Below are positions 1 through 6,635 of a stretch of DNA of 16,713 nt, piece by piece. A program made the translations under genes and the position numbers. The notes beneath the pieces are model-generated. The model ran no database searches. It was not told the origin of the DNA and saw nothing but the letters and a program-made list of their open reading frames with translations. The number at the start of each line of letters is the position of its first letter. Positions within the stretch are counted from its first letter, which is position 1. The DNA comes from an uncultured Campylobacter sp. (GTDB lineage: Bacteria > Campylobacterota > Campylobacteria > Campylobacterales > Campylobacteraceae): positions 1-16,713 of the forward strand of contig NZ_CALIBF010000014.1 in NCBI RefSeq assembly GCF_938045465.1. Direction: 5' to 3'.

Positions 1-90
1 GGTTAGGTGGGGTTTGGGGCGGGAAGGGGAGCGACCTCGCAACCGGGGCCCCCTTCCCGCCCCAAGAAAAGCTTGGGGGGGGCGGCGCGG
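1..90. other. GC-rich structured segment: G4 motif, two competing hairpins, G8 tract
   Basis: The first 90 bases are far richer in G and C than the rest. Four G-runs at 9-12, 16-19, 21-23 and 26-29 fit the G-quadruplex pattern with loops of 3, 1 and 2 nt. Bases 14-29 pair perfectly with 50-65 (16 bp, 20-nt loop). Bases 60-66 can instead pair with 72-78 around a 5-nt loop, so the two hairpins exclude each other. A run of eight G follows at 75-82. An ORF from a TTG at 14 crosses the segment but has no ribosome binding site and no recognisable protein features, so I do not call it. The rest of the stretch up to the gene at 303 holds only A/T palindromic motifs. Foreign DNA, a contig-edge artefact or a regulatory leader are all possible. 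Confidence 0.5.
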
Positions 91-302
91 CGCACGGCAT
101 ATCGCAATGATGAAGCGCAATAAAGCGATGCGCAAAATTCTAGATGACAGCTCGCAATGTGCAGTTCCGCGGTGCGGCGGAATTTTAAAATTTTATTCGC
201 CTCAGCGCAGCGCGTTAAATTTTAGAATTTTAAAATCTATCGCAGCGGCGCCGTATCGCGAGAGATAAAATTTAAAATTTAGCCGCAATTTAGGGGTTTT
301 CA

Positions 303-884
303 ATGCTTCTGTTTTTCTTTACGATCTTTCCGATATCGCTGATGCCGGGCATCAACATGACCTACGCGCTAAATCTCGGCATCGGGCGCGGCTATCTTAG
401 GGCGCTGCCCGCGTTGCTCGCGCAGGTGCTAGGCGTCGCAGCTGTGGCGCTTGCGTGCATATTCGGCGTCGCGGGCATTCTGCTTGCGCACCCTGCGGCG
501 CTTAGCGCGATTAAAATTTTAGGCGGCGCGTATATTTTTTATCTGGGCGTCGCGACCTTTTTGACGCGCGGAAATTTTAAGCTGCAAAAACAGAAGCGCA
601 GCGAAAATATCTTCCTCCAAGGCCTCGTAGTCGCGGTCTCAAACCCCAAGGCGTGGATATTTTTCACCGCTCTCTTTCCGCCGTTTTTGGACGCGGACAA
701 TCTTTTCGGCACGCGCACCTTCGCCCTCGTGGCGATCTTGTGCGCCAGCGAAAGTATCTGCCTTAGCATCTACGCGCTAGGCGGAGCGGTGCTAAAAAAT
801 CTGCTGAAAACCCATTTGAAATACCTCGAAATTTTCTGCTCGGTGCTGATGTGTGCGATCGGGCTTTGGATGATTTTGGGCTAA
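303..884 (+). CDS. LysE/RhtB-family amino acid exporter
   Basis: This is an inner-membrane exporter of the LysE/RhtB superfamily, whose members expel amino acids or related metabolites by proton antiport; the substrate cannot be read from the sequence. The 193-residue product is almost wholly hydrophobic, with about six membrane segments. It shows the family's N-terminal Pro-Gly signature (MPGINM, residues 14-19), a glycine-rich second helix, the ILGGAYIFYLG segment near 72-82 and the SNPKAW motif near 112-117. Length is slightly below the usual 200-210. The ATG at 303 is preceded by AGGGG (292-296) at good spacing. The gene stands alone, convergent with sodB. The first Pro-Gly motif has Ile where many members have Pro, a mild divergence. 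Confidence 0.85.
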   Translation: MLLFFFTIFPISLMPGINMTYALNLGIGRGYLRALPALLAQVLGVAAVALACIFGVAGILLAHPAALSAIKILGGAYIFYLGVATFLTRGNFKLQKQKRSENIFLQGLVVAVSNPKAWIFFTALFPPFLDADNLFGTRTFALVAILCASESICLSIYALGGAVLKNLLKTHLKYLEIFCSVLMCAIGLWMILG

Positions 885-961
885 AATTTTGATTAAATTT
901 AGCGCCCGAGCTTTGATGAAATTTTTAAATTTAAAAGATAGATTGAAAAGTGGTATTGCTG

Positions 962-998
962 CGGCTAAATTCCGAGAATAAATCCCGAAATTTAGCCG
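962..998. terminator. Inverted repeat between convergent lysE-like gene and sodB
   Basis: A 15-base arm at 962-976 is the imperfect complement of 984-998 (CGGCTAAATT pairs fully with the outer arm, then mismatches), with a 7-nt loop. It lies between two convergent genes, where a bidirectional terminator is expected. No strong T-run follows on the plus strand, so the function is a guess. Confidence 0.35.
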
Positions 999-1141
999 TT
1001 AGCTTTGAGTTAAAATTTTAAGCGATCGATCGCGTACGCTAAACGTCGCGGCAATTATCGTCCGCAACGAACCTACAGCGCGTTTAGGCGGTTTTGGCTT
1101 TGTGTAGCATCGCCTCGCCGCGTGCGCTTAAATTTTAAAAT

Positions 1142-1765
1142 TTAATCTCTGCCGTGAAGCTCGCCCATATAAAATTTCACAGAGCCGAGACCCTCTTTTT
1201 TAGCCCATTCGTAGGCGCTTGAGACAAACTCCCAGTTGATACCTGCGTAGAATTTCTCCAAATATTTCGGGCGCGCGTTGTGCTCATCGATGTAATACGC
1301 GTGCTCCCAAACGTCCACGACTAGAAGCGGCACGAGCCCCTCAGTTACCGGCGTAGCGGCATTTTGGGTCGCTTTGATGCAAAGCTTGCCCGATTTCGGA
1401 TCGTAAGCGAGCCACACCCAGCCCGAGCCGAAATGCGCCGTAGCAGCAGCCAAAAACTCGCTTTTAAAATCCGCAAAATTTTCCGCTAGCGCCGATTTTA
1501 GCTCCGCGGAAGCCTCGCTAGGCTTTGCGATGCAATCCCAGTAAAAATCGTGGTTGTAAACCTGCGCTGCGTTGTTGAAAAGCCCGCCGCTAGCCGCCGT
1601 TACGATCTCATAAAGCCCCTTGCCCGCGAACTCGCCCGATTCGGTAAGTTTATTTAAATTTGCCACATAGGTCGCGTGGTGCTTACCATGATGATAATCA
1701 CAGGTTTGCTTGCTTACGACCGCGTTGTGCGCCGCATCGAACGGCAACTCTCTAAGTTTAAACAT
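1142..1765 (-). CDS. sodB: Superoxide dismutase, iron type
   Basis: Cytoplasmic enzyme that dismutes superoxide to oxygen and hydrogen peroxide. The 207-residue protein matches the Fe/Mn SOD family along its full length. Metal ligands are visible as His25 (in DYHHGKHH), His72 (in NHDFYW), Asp151 and His155 (in DVWEHAYYID). Gln68 in the AAQ triad is the active-site glutamine placement typical of the iron form rather than the manganese form. The ATG at 1765 is preceded by AAGGAGA at ideal spacing. The gene is monocistronic: a lysE-like gene converges on its 3' end and an SMR remnant diverges at its 5' end. Its promoter carries a metalloregulator-like palindrome, listed separately. Identification is firm. 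Confidence 0.97.
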   Translation of the reverse strand: MFKLRELPFDAAHNAVVSKQTCDYHHGKHHATYVANLNKLTESGEFAGKGLYEIVTAASGGLFNNAAQVYNHDFYWDCIAKPSEASAELKSALAENFADFKSEFLAAATAHFGSGWVWLAYDPKSGKLCIKATQNAATPVTEGLVPLLVVDVWEHAYYIDEHNARPKYLEKFYAGINWEFVSSAYEWAKKEGLGSVKFYMGELHGRD

Positions 1766-1795
1766 CTTTCTCTCCTTGAAATGAATTTTGAAGCG

Positions 1796-1838
1796 ATTAT
1801 AGCCTAAAATTTCTAAACGAATAATAAAATTTATTATT
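1796..1838 (-). promoter_or_regulatory. sodB promoter with Fur/PerR-like palindrome
   Basis: On the minus strand a perfect TATAAT lies at 1801-1796, about 30 nt upstream of the sodB start. A 19-bp palindrome at 1820-1838 (AATAATAAA-A-TTTATTATT on the plus strand, symmetric apart from the central base) covers the place where the -35 element would be. Fur-family sites have this form: 7-1-7 or 9-1-9 inverted repeats rich in ATAAT. sodB is a known target of Fur-type regulation in related bacteria. Which regulator, and whether it represses or activates, is inference. Confidence 0.5.
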
Positions 1839-1882
1839 TAGGATTAATTTTAAGATGAATTTCAATCTAAGTTCGCTCCTAA

Positions 1883-1888
1883 TATAAT
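1883..1888 (+). promoter_or_regulatory. -10 element for the SMR remnant
   Basis: TATAAT sits 31 nt upstream of the ATG at 1919 on the plus strand, divergent from the sodB promoter. No convincing -35 is visible, which is common in Campylobacter sigma-70 promoters. A weak AGGCGG ribosome site precedes the ATG. Confidence 0.45.
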
Positions 1889-1918
1889 CGCGCTTTAAAT
1901 TTAAAATTTAGGCGGTTT

Positions 1919-2337
1919 ATGAACACCAAAGGCTTTGCTTCTGTCCTCATCGGAGCGCTTTTTGAGTGCGACCTGGCACACGAGTTTAAGCGCGCTGCTA
2001 GTACGCACGAATCGCTGCTCACCGTCATCTCCGTAATTGCGAGCTTTTTTATCTTTATGCTTGCTTTTAAATACATAGCGCGGCATTCACATACGCCCTA
2101 TACACGGGTATCGGCACGCTTTTATCACTTCACTCTAAACGATCGTCGCGCTAAAAGAGGACTCGGAGATTAACCTGCTTCGCATATTTTTCATATTCAC
2201 GCTAAGCTTATGCACAGGCATCGGCACGATCGGCGCCGTGATGCTGGGCATATTCGTCCGCTGCGAGAAAATTTCTGCACGCAAAGCGCCTGTTATTTCT
2301 CATAATTTCAAGCGCCGTGATGCTGAAATTAATTTAG
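1919..2337 (+). pseudogene. Fused, frameshifted remnant of paired small multidrug resistance (SMR) genes
   Basis: An intact start (MNTKGFASVLIGALFE) and two membrane segments read in frame to about 2080, as in SugE/EmrE-like four-helix exporters. The reading then shifts: codons from 2083 give AAFTYALYTGIGT, the conserved SMR third-helix motif. A third frame from 2142 gives EINLLRIFFIFTLS, like an SMR fourth helix. That same frame runs straight into a second CTGIGTIGAVMLGIF motif (2211-2255) and on to SARK. A last shift near 2284 gives LLFLIISSAVMLKLI and a stop at 2335-2337, a typical SMR C-terminus. Two TGIGT motifs and two tails point to a former pair of adjacent SMR genes, with the end of the first joined to the end of the second by deletion. 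The family assignment is from recalled consensus, not alignment. No functional transporter is expected. Confidence 0.75.
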
Positions 2338-2390
2338 AATTTTGGCGAATTTAGCTAAGCTTAGCGCTAAATTTAACGCAAAGGAAAACC

Positions 2391-2861
2391 ATGAAAATCA
2401 TCGAAGGCTCGCTTGCTCTTAAGGGCAGCGAAAAAATTCTAATCATCAACGCCCGCTTCAACCACATCATCACAGATCGCCTAGTCGAAGGGGCGCATGA
2501 TGCGTTTTTGCGCCACGGCGGCAAGGAGGAAAATTTAAGTCTGATGCTGGTGCCGGGCGCGTTTGAGATCCCACTCGCGCTTGAAAAGGCGCTAGCTTCC
2601 AAGCTTTACGACGCCGTCGTCTGTCTAGGCGCGGTTATCCGCGGATCTACTCCGCATTTTGACTACGTAAGCGCCGAAGTAAGCAAGGGGATCGCGAATA
2701 CCATGCTAAAATACGGCGCACCCGTGACTTTCGGCGTGCTAACTACCGATAATATCGAGCAAGCGATCGAGCGAGCAGGCTCAAAGGCCGGCAACAAGGG
2801 CTTTGAAGCGATGAGCGGTGCGATCGAGCTTCTAAGTCTATTTCGCAACATAAAGGCGTAA
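2391..2861 (+). CDS. ribH: 6,7-dimethyl-8-ribityllumazine synthase
   Basis: Penultimate enzyme of riboflavin synthesis: it condenses 5-amino-6-ribitylamino-uracil with 3,4-dihydroxy-2-butanone 4-phosphate to lumazine, usually as a 60-mer cytoplasmic capsid or a pentamer. At 156 residues it has the normal length. Visible motifs are NARFN (20-24, Phe stacks on the substrate), PGAFEIP (55-61), GAVIRGSTPHFDYV (80-93) with catalytic His89, and FGVLTTDNIEQAIERAG (114-130) with the phosphate-binding Arg128. A strong AAGGA lies 5-9 nt before the ATG. The stop is one base from the nusB start, so ribH, nusB and pyrF are surely co-transcribed. In other Campylobacter kdsA commonly precedes ribH; here the SMR remnant lies upstream instead. 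Confidence 0.98.
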   Translation: MKIIEGSLALKGSEKILIINARFNHIITDRLVEGAHDAFLRHGGKEENLSLMLVPGAFEIPLALEKALASKLYDAVVCLGAVIRGSTPHFDYVSAEVSKGIANTMLKYGAPVTFGVLTTDNIEQAIERAGSKAGNKGFEAMSGAIELLSLFRNIKA

Positions 2862-2862
2862 A

Positions 2863-3885
2863 ATGGCCACCAGACACCAAGCCAGGCTCGCTGCAATCTC
2901 GCTGCTTTACTCCCAAGATATGAACGGCGACGGCGAGGACTTTGCGGACGAATATCTGGAAGAAAAGCGCATTCGCAACGAGCAGCGTAACTGGACGCTG
3001 GCGCTTCTGCGAGGCGCTAGCGAAAATCTCGCCGCGGTCGATGCGCTGATAGATGAAAATTTAAAGGAATTTAAGCTCGCCGAGATTTCGGCTCTGGAGC
3101 GCGCGATACTGCGGCTTGGGGCGTATGAGTTGCGCTTTACGGACACCGACGCGGGCATCGTCATCAACGAAGCGATTAACTCCGCCAAGGAGCTTGGCAT
3201 CTCGCCAAGATTTATAAACGGCGTGCTGGACGCGCTAAAAGATAGCCCCGTAAACATCGCGGCGGATAAAATTTCCAAGCCAAATACGACGGCAAGCGTA
3301 AATTCCGAGCTATCCACGGCGACAAGCGAAAATTTCAAGCCCGCTGCGGCGAAAAATTCCGCTATTTCAGACAGCAACGTTGCGACAAAAAATTTCATCC
3401 CCGCAGACGCGGACGATGAGACGAAAAATTTTACCAAGGCAAAGAGGAGCGGCGCGCCGAAAAATTCTACGACAAGAAGAAGCGGGGCATCCAAAAAGCC
3501 CGCTAATTTGAAAACTCGCAACGCGCCCGCAAAAAAATCCGCCGCAAGCAAAAAATTTAAAACGGAGGGAAATTTTAAGACCGGAGATAAATTTAAGACG
3601 GAGAAAACGGGCAAAAATTTCAAAACGGGCGAGCGAGGTAAAAATTTTAAGGCAGGCGAACGAGGCAAAGACGCCGCACCGAAAAGAGAGAGCGCAGATA
3701 GAAATTTCAAGGCGAGCAAAAACGCGGCATCGAAAAAAAGCGCTGCGGGTAAAAATACTGCGCCCAAAAATAGCGCGGGGCGCAAAAGCTCTACCGCGCC
3801 GAAAAAATCTGCGGGCAGCAGAGGCGCCATCTCAAAAAGACCTGCGGGCAACAAAGGCACGGTACGCGGCAAGGATAAACGGTGA
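2863..3885 (+). CDS. nusB: Transcription antitermination factor NusB with long basic repetitive tail
   Basis: Residues 1-128 are a complete NusB domain (MATRHQARLAAISLLYSQ start; LAEISALERAILRLGAYEL at 72-90; VINEAINSAKELG and FINGVLDALKD near the end). NusB, with NusE/S10, binds boxA RNA in rRNA antitermination complexes. Known NusB proteins end near residue 130-140. Here the frame runs on for about 212 residues rich in Lys, Ala, Asn, Ser, Thr, Gly and Arg, with no predicted fold. The tail contains 12-residue periods (TKNF/PKNS units, 175-210), KNFKTGERG/KNFKAGERG 9-residue units (251-268) and histone H1-like KKSA and PKNSAG motifs. It is strongly basic, so nucleic-acid binding is a reasonable inference. 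The stop overlaps the pyrF GTG by 4 nt, so the tail is inside the operon and not a missed stop followed by junk. Confidence 0.93.
   Translation: MATRHQARLAAISLLYSQDMNGDGEDFADEYLEEKRIRNEQRNWTLALLRGASENLAAVDALIDENLKEFKLAEISALERAILRLGAYELRFTDTDAGIVINEAINSAKELGISPRFINGVLDALKDSPVNIAADKISKPNTTASVNSELSTATSENFKPAAAKNSAISDSNVATKNFIPADADDETKNFTKAKRSGAPKNSTTRRSGASKKPANLKTRNAPAKKSAASKKFKTEGNFKTGDKFKTEKTGKNFKTGERGKNFKAGERGKDAAPKRESADRNFKASKNAASKKSAAGKNTAPKNSAGRKSSTAPKKSAGSRGAISKRPAGNKGTVRGKDKR
3385..3492 (+). repeat. 36-nt in-frame period in the nusB tail
   Basis: Three consecutive 36-nt units (3385-3420, 3421-3456, 3457-3492) start with TKNF, TKNF and PKNS codons. Their AAAATT cores fall exactly 36 nt apart, at 3389, 3425 and 3461. 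Sequence between cores is diverged. Confidence 0.6.
3613..3666 (+). repeat. 27-nt tandem repeat in the nusB tail
   Basis: Two adjacent 27-nt units encode KNFKTGERG and KNFKAGERG. Both begin with AAAAATTT and end with GA(G/A)CGAGG(T/C). Further NFKT and KFKT fragments just upstream (3541-3612) look like degenerate copies with altered spacing. Confidence 0.75.
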
Positions 3886-4568
3886 AGCTCTGCGTCGCGC
3901 TTGATCTGGGCTCGAAGCAGCAGTGCTTGCAGCTAGCGGAGCGGCTTGCGGACTTTTCGGATAAAATTTGGCTCAAAGTTGGGCTGCGAGCGTATTTGCG
4001 CGACGGGGCGGGTTTTATCGAAGAGCTAAAAAAGCTCGGAGATTTTAAAATTTTTCTCGATCTAAAGCTTTATGATATCCCAAACACGATGGCTGACGCC
4101 GCCGAGGAGATCGCTAAGCTTGGCGTAGATATGATAAATGTGCATGCAAGCAGCGGCAAGCGCGCGATGGCTACGGTGATGGAGCGACTGGGCAAGCTTA
4201 GTTCGCGCCCGCTAGTGCTAGCGGTTTCGGCGCTAACGAGCTTTGATCAGGCGGAATTTAGCGCGGTTTACGAGCAAAATTTGAGTGACGCCGTGCGCAA
4301 ATTTAGCGTGATGAGCTACCAAGCGGGCCTTGACGGCATGGTTTGCTCGGCATTCGAGAGCCGCCTAATCAAGGACGCCACGAGCGCAAATTTTATCACG
4401 CTCTGCCCGGGCGTACGGCCGTTTGGCGAGAGTGCGGCAGATCAAAAGCGGGTAGCGGATCTAGGCGTCGCGCGCGAGGCGGGAGCTGATTTTATCGTGG
4501 TAGGTCGGCCGATCTATCAGGCGCAAAACCCGCGCGAAATCTGCGAGCGGATTTTGGATCAAATTTAA
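3882..4568 (+). CDS. pyrF: Orotidine 5'-phosphate decarboxylase
   Basis: Last step of UMP synthesis: decarboxylation of OMP in the cytoplasm by a TIM-barrel dimer. The 228-residue length is normal. Catalytic residues are visible: Lys32 (in KVGLRAY) and the D-x-K-x-x-D signature Asp60-Leu-Lys62-Leu-Tyr-Asp65, followed by IPNT. The phosphate-binding CPGVRP (174-179) and the late FIVVGRPIYQA motif are also present. The start is the GTG at 3882, overlapping the nusB stop by 4 nt, a translationally coupled arrangement; the protein then begins MKLCVALDL as expected. No terminator stands out in the 216 bases that follow. Confidence 0.97.
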   Translation: MKLCVALDLGSKQQCLQLAERLADFSDKIWLKVGLRAYLRDGAGFIEELKKLGDFKIFLDLKLYDIPNTMADAAEEIAKLGVDMINVHASSGKRAMATVMERLGKLSSRPLVLAVSALTSFDQAEFSAVYEQNLSDAVRKFSVMSYQAGLDGMVCSAFESRLIKDATSANFITLCPGVRPFGESAADQKRVADLGVAREAGADFIVVGRPIYQAQNPREICERILDQI

Positions 4569-4784
4569 CGCCCGCGCTTGCGTGAAATTTGGCGCGAAAT
4601 TATTTTAAACAGTGCTCCGGTGCGAGAGAATTTTAATAAAATCACCTCGCGAGTGCGGCTTAAACGGCGAGCCGGCACGGCAGCAAGATAAAATTTAGCA
4701 AGCTTTGCAACGCGCACAAATAAAATTTAAAATTTCATTCAAAGCGGCGAGCTTGGCGGAATTTAAAAGAAATTTGAGGTAAAT

Positions 4785-5033
4785 TTGAGCGATTTTAAGA
4801 AAATCCCATATGTCGGCGAGGCGACCGAGGCGGATCTACTGGCGCTCGGCTACGAGGATATCGCTTCGTTAAAGGGTGCGGATCCACACGAAATGTTTGA
4901 ACGCACAAAGGCGCTCGGGCGCGGCAGATGCATCCTCTACGTTTACCGAGACCAGCTACTACGCCAATACGCCTCGTCCCGACAAAGCCAAGCTAAAATG
5001 GTGGCTTTGGAAGGACTAAATTTACGAATTTGA
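4785..5033 (+). CDS. Cdd1-type helix-hairpin-helix protein, C-terminus frameshifted
   Basis: The first 55 residues match the small Cdd1/'pathogenicity locus' helix-hairpin-helix family: IPYVGEATEADLLALGYEDIASLKGADP, then RCILYVYR. That family usually ends in a Trp-rich KWWxWKD. In frame here the end is unlike it, but from 4957 the +1 frame reads YYANTPRPDKAKLKWWLWKD and stops at 5017-5019. Spacing suggests loss of two bases just after 4956, or a sequencing error there. The start is a TTG at 4785 with GAGG at 4776-4779; no better start is visible. The function of the family is unknown; HhH folds usually contact DNA. An intact gene would be about 78 codons. Confidence 0.7.
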   Translation: MSDFKKIPYVGEATEADLLALGYEDIASLKGADPHEMFERTKALGRGRCILYVYRDQLLRQYASSRQSQAKMVALEGLNLRI

Positions 5034-5221
5034 CCCGCGCCGTTTATAAATTTAAACGGATTTACTAGCAACCGACGCGGCTGTATTTGCGGCACGAAAC
5101 GACGCCGCGCAAAAAGCGTAAATTTAACGAGTGCTTTAATTCTGAGGGCGCAAATTGTAAGCGCGAGCTTTACAAGCACAATGCAATAGAGCGGCGCAGA
5201 GCGCAAATTTAACGGGCGCCG

Positions 5222-5248
5222 TATAATGGAGCGCCGCAAAGCGGAAGG
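5222..5248 (+). promoter_or_regulatory. -10 box and ribosome site of the DUF3108 gene
   Basis: TATAAT at 5222-5227 lies 31 nt before the ATG at 5258, and GGAAGGA at 5242-5248 is a good Shine-Dalgarno. This makes the gene an independent transcription unit from the Cdd1-type gene. Confidence 0.5.
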
Positions 5249-5257
5249 ACGGTTAAA

Positions 5258-6115
5258 ATGAAATTTTTTACTCTTTTGATTTTATGCGCGAGCGCGCTTC
5301 TTGGCGAGACGATCAGTGCGAAATATGAGATTTCGTTCGGCGTTTTCGGCGCGGTCGGCAGTGCAAATACGCGGCTCGTGCGCGAAGACGATCGCTACGA
5401 GATCGTCATGGATGCCGTTGCGCAGGGCGTCGCGGGTAGCCTAAGCGGACAAAGGCGCGAGAGCTTCCGCTCGAAGGGGCGCGTCGTGGCGGGGCTTTTG
5501 ATGCCCGATCTCTACGTCCACGAGGTCTCGCGCAAAAAGGGCAAAACGACGAAAAACGAGCGCAAAACCTACGCCTTCGACTACGCGCGCAAAACGATAA
5601 AATTTCAAAAGTTCAAGGGCGCGGGCGGCGAGCTACAGCTCGTAAGCGATGAAATTTTGCCCTATTTTGCGACGAACGACCTGCTGAGTTTGTTTTTCAA
5701 TTTCTCTAAAATCCCGCACTCGGGCGATAAATTTTTTGTCCGAGCTGCGGGCGCAAAGAGCGCCGACGGAAGGATCGACATCGAAAGGCCGCGCGGAAGC
5801 GCCGCTGCAGATATCGCGAGCGAGCTTGGCGTCGCGCCGCCTAGCGATGCGGATGCAAACTCCAGCGCAACGGCAAGCGCAAGCTCTAGTGGAGCAGATA
5901 CGAAAACCGGCGCAACGGACGCAAATTTTAAAGGGCGCGGCGCGGGCGCGGATAAGCAGGCTGCGGCGATTTACGTGGTTTTCATAAACCAGCCGATATT
6001 TTCGAGCAGCCGAGGCGAGCTGCACCTGAGCCTAAACGAGTGCGGTTACGCCGATCGCGCCGTTTTGAAGGACGTGCTGCTCTTCGGCGACATCCGCGCG
6101 CGGCTCGTGGAATGA
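5258..6115 (+). CDS. Secreted DUF3108-domain protein
   Basis: A 285-residue exported protein of unknown role. Residues 1-21 form a signal peptide (Lys, hydrophobic stretch, cleavage probably after ETISA). The mature part matches DUF3108, a beta-rich periplasmic or outer-membrane-associated domain: KYEISFGVFGAVGSA at the start, a SFRSKGRVVAGLLMPDLYVHEV stretch near 69-90, KGKTTKNERKTYAFDY, and the ILPYFATNDLLSLFFN segment at 133-149. Residues about 178-236 are a low-complexity Ala/Ser/Asp linker interrupting the domain before the final strands (YVVFINQPI onward). Family members are known from genome surveys but lack a defined function. The gene is convergent with the AT-rich ORFs on the other strand. 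Confidence 0.8.
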   Translation: MKFFTLLILCASALLGETISAKYEISFGVFGAVGSANTRLVREDDRYEIVMDAVAQGVAGSLSGQRRESFRSKGRVVAGLLMPDLYVHEVSRKKGKTTKNERKTYAFDYARKTIKFQKFKGAGGELQLVSDEILPYFATNDLLSLFFNFSKIPHSGDKFFVRAAGAKSADGRIDIERPRGSAAADIASELGVAPPSDADANSSATASASSSGADTKTGATDANFKGRGAGADKQAAAIYVVFINQPIFSSSRGELHLSLNECGYADRAVLKDVLLFGDIRARLVE

Positions 6116-6140
6116 GACTTCGTAAATTCGAAAAATGCCT

Positions 6141-6160
6141 GAGTTAAAAATTTTTAACTC
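6141..6160. terminator. Perfect 20-bp palindrome between convergent genes
   Basis: GAGTTAAAAATTTTTAACTC is a perfect palindrome covering the stop codon of the minus-strand ORF that ends at 6144 and lying 25 nt after the DUF3108 stop. Its position suits a bidirectional terminator, but the stem is AT-rich and has no real loop. Confidence 0.4.
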
Positions 6161-6635
6161 TTAAAAGATAATTTGGCGCGTCTAGGTCTTTATTAAATTT
6201 TAATTTCATATATTTTTTAAGCTCGTTATATTCTTTATTAGTGGGGATAAATATAAAAAATTTATTGTAAAGCGCGTCTATAATTAAAGCATCGACAAAC
6301 CTACATGAAAATAAGCCGCCCTTAAACAGATGAAAAATCATTTGCGGTATGAAAAGAAAGATAACCGCTCCCATGCAGCAGAATAACATTATGAAAACTA
6401 TCATAGAATCATCAAATATCGCACCATAAATATAAGCGAGTACGTATATGGCAAGGCAGGTTTTTCCTGCGATTTTTTCCGTTTCCGTATATTTATGTGT
6501 TTCGCTTTCATAAAAAAATGCGAAAGTCTTTTTGAAATATAAAATCTCATCAAATTTCATTACGAGCTGCTCGCCTGATTTTATACATTTTATGCTTGAG
6601 TTTAAAAATATAAATTTCCCTCCGTAATGCTGCAA
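6144..6635 (-). CDS. Unrecognised membrane protein (possibly 3' half of a frameshifted gene)
   Basis: I do not recognise this 163-residue product. It has a soluble N-terminal part, two adjacent membrane segments at about 58-74 and 77-104, and a C-terminal cytoplasmic-looking stretch ending in charged KEYNELKKYMKLKFNKDL. The only starts are a TTG at 6635 with AAGGG close upstream, or the ATG at 6560 with no clear ribosome site. A GGAGGG inside the ORF (6616-6621) precedes no normal start codon. The ORF opens directly after an in-frame TAA, inside the 3' end of the ORF at 6602-7159, and in its -1 frame. Base composition is clearly AT-richer than the neighbours. The missing start signal supports it being the continuation of the upstream ORF. 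Confidence 0.5.
   Translation of the reverse strand: MQHYGGKFIFLNSSIKCIKSGEQLVMKFDEILYFKKTFAFFYESETHKYTETEKIAGKTCLAIYVLAYIYGAIFDDSMIVFIMLFCCMGAVIFLFIPQMIFHLFKGGLFSCRFVDALIIDALYNKFFIFIPTNKEYNELKKYMKLKFNKDLDAPNYLLRVKNF

Noticed and set aside
14..268. 84-codon ORF at the window start
   Set aside because: TTG start inside a hairpin, no ribosome site, no protein features; it merely reads through G-rich DNA.
2907..3872. Minus-strand 321-codon ORF opposite nusB
   Set aside because: It is the complement of the Lys/Ala repeat tail and the NusB domain; its hydrophobic composition is a by-product, with no start signal.
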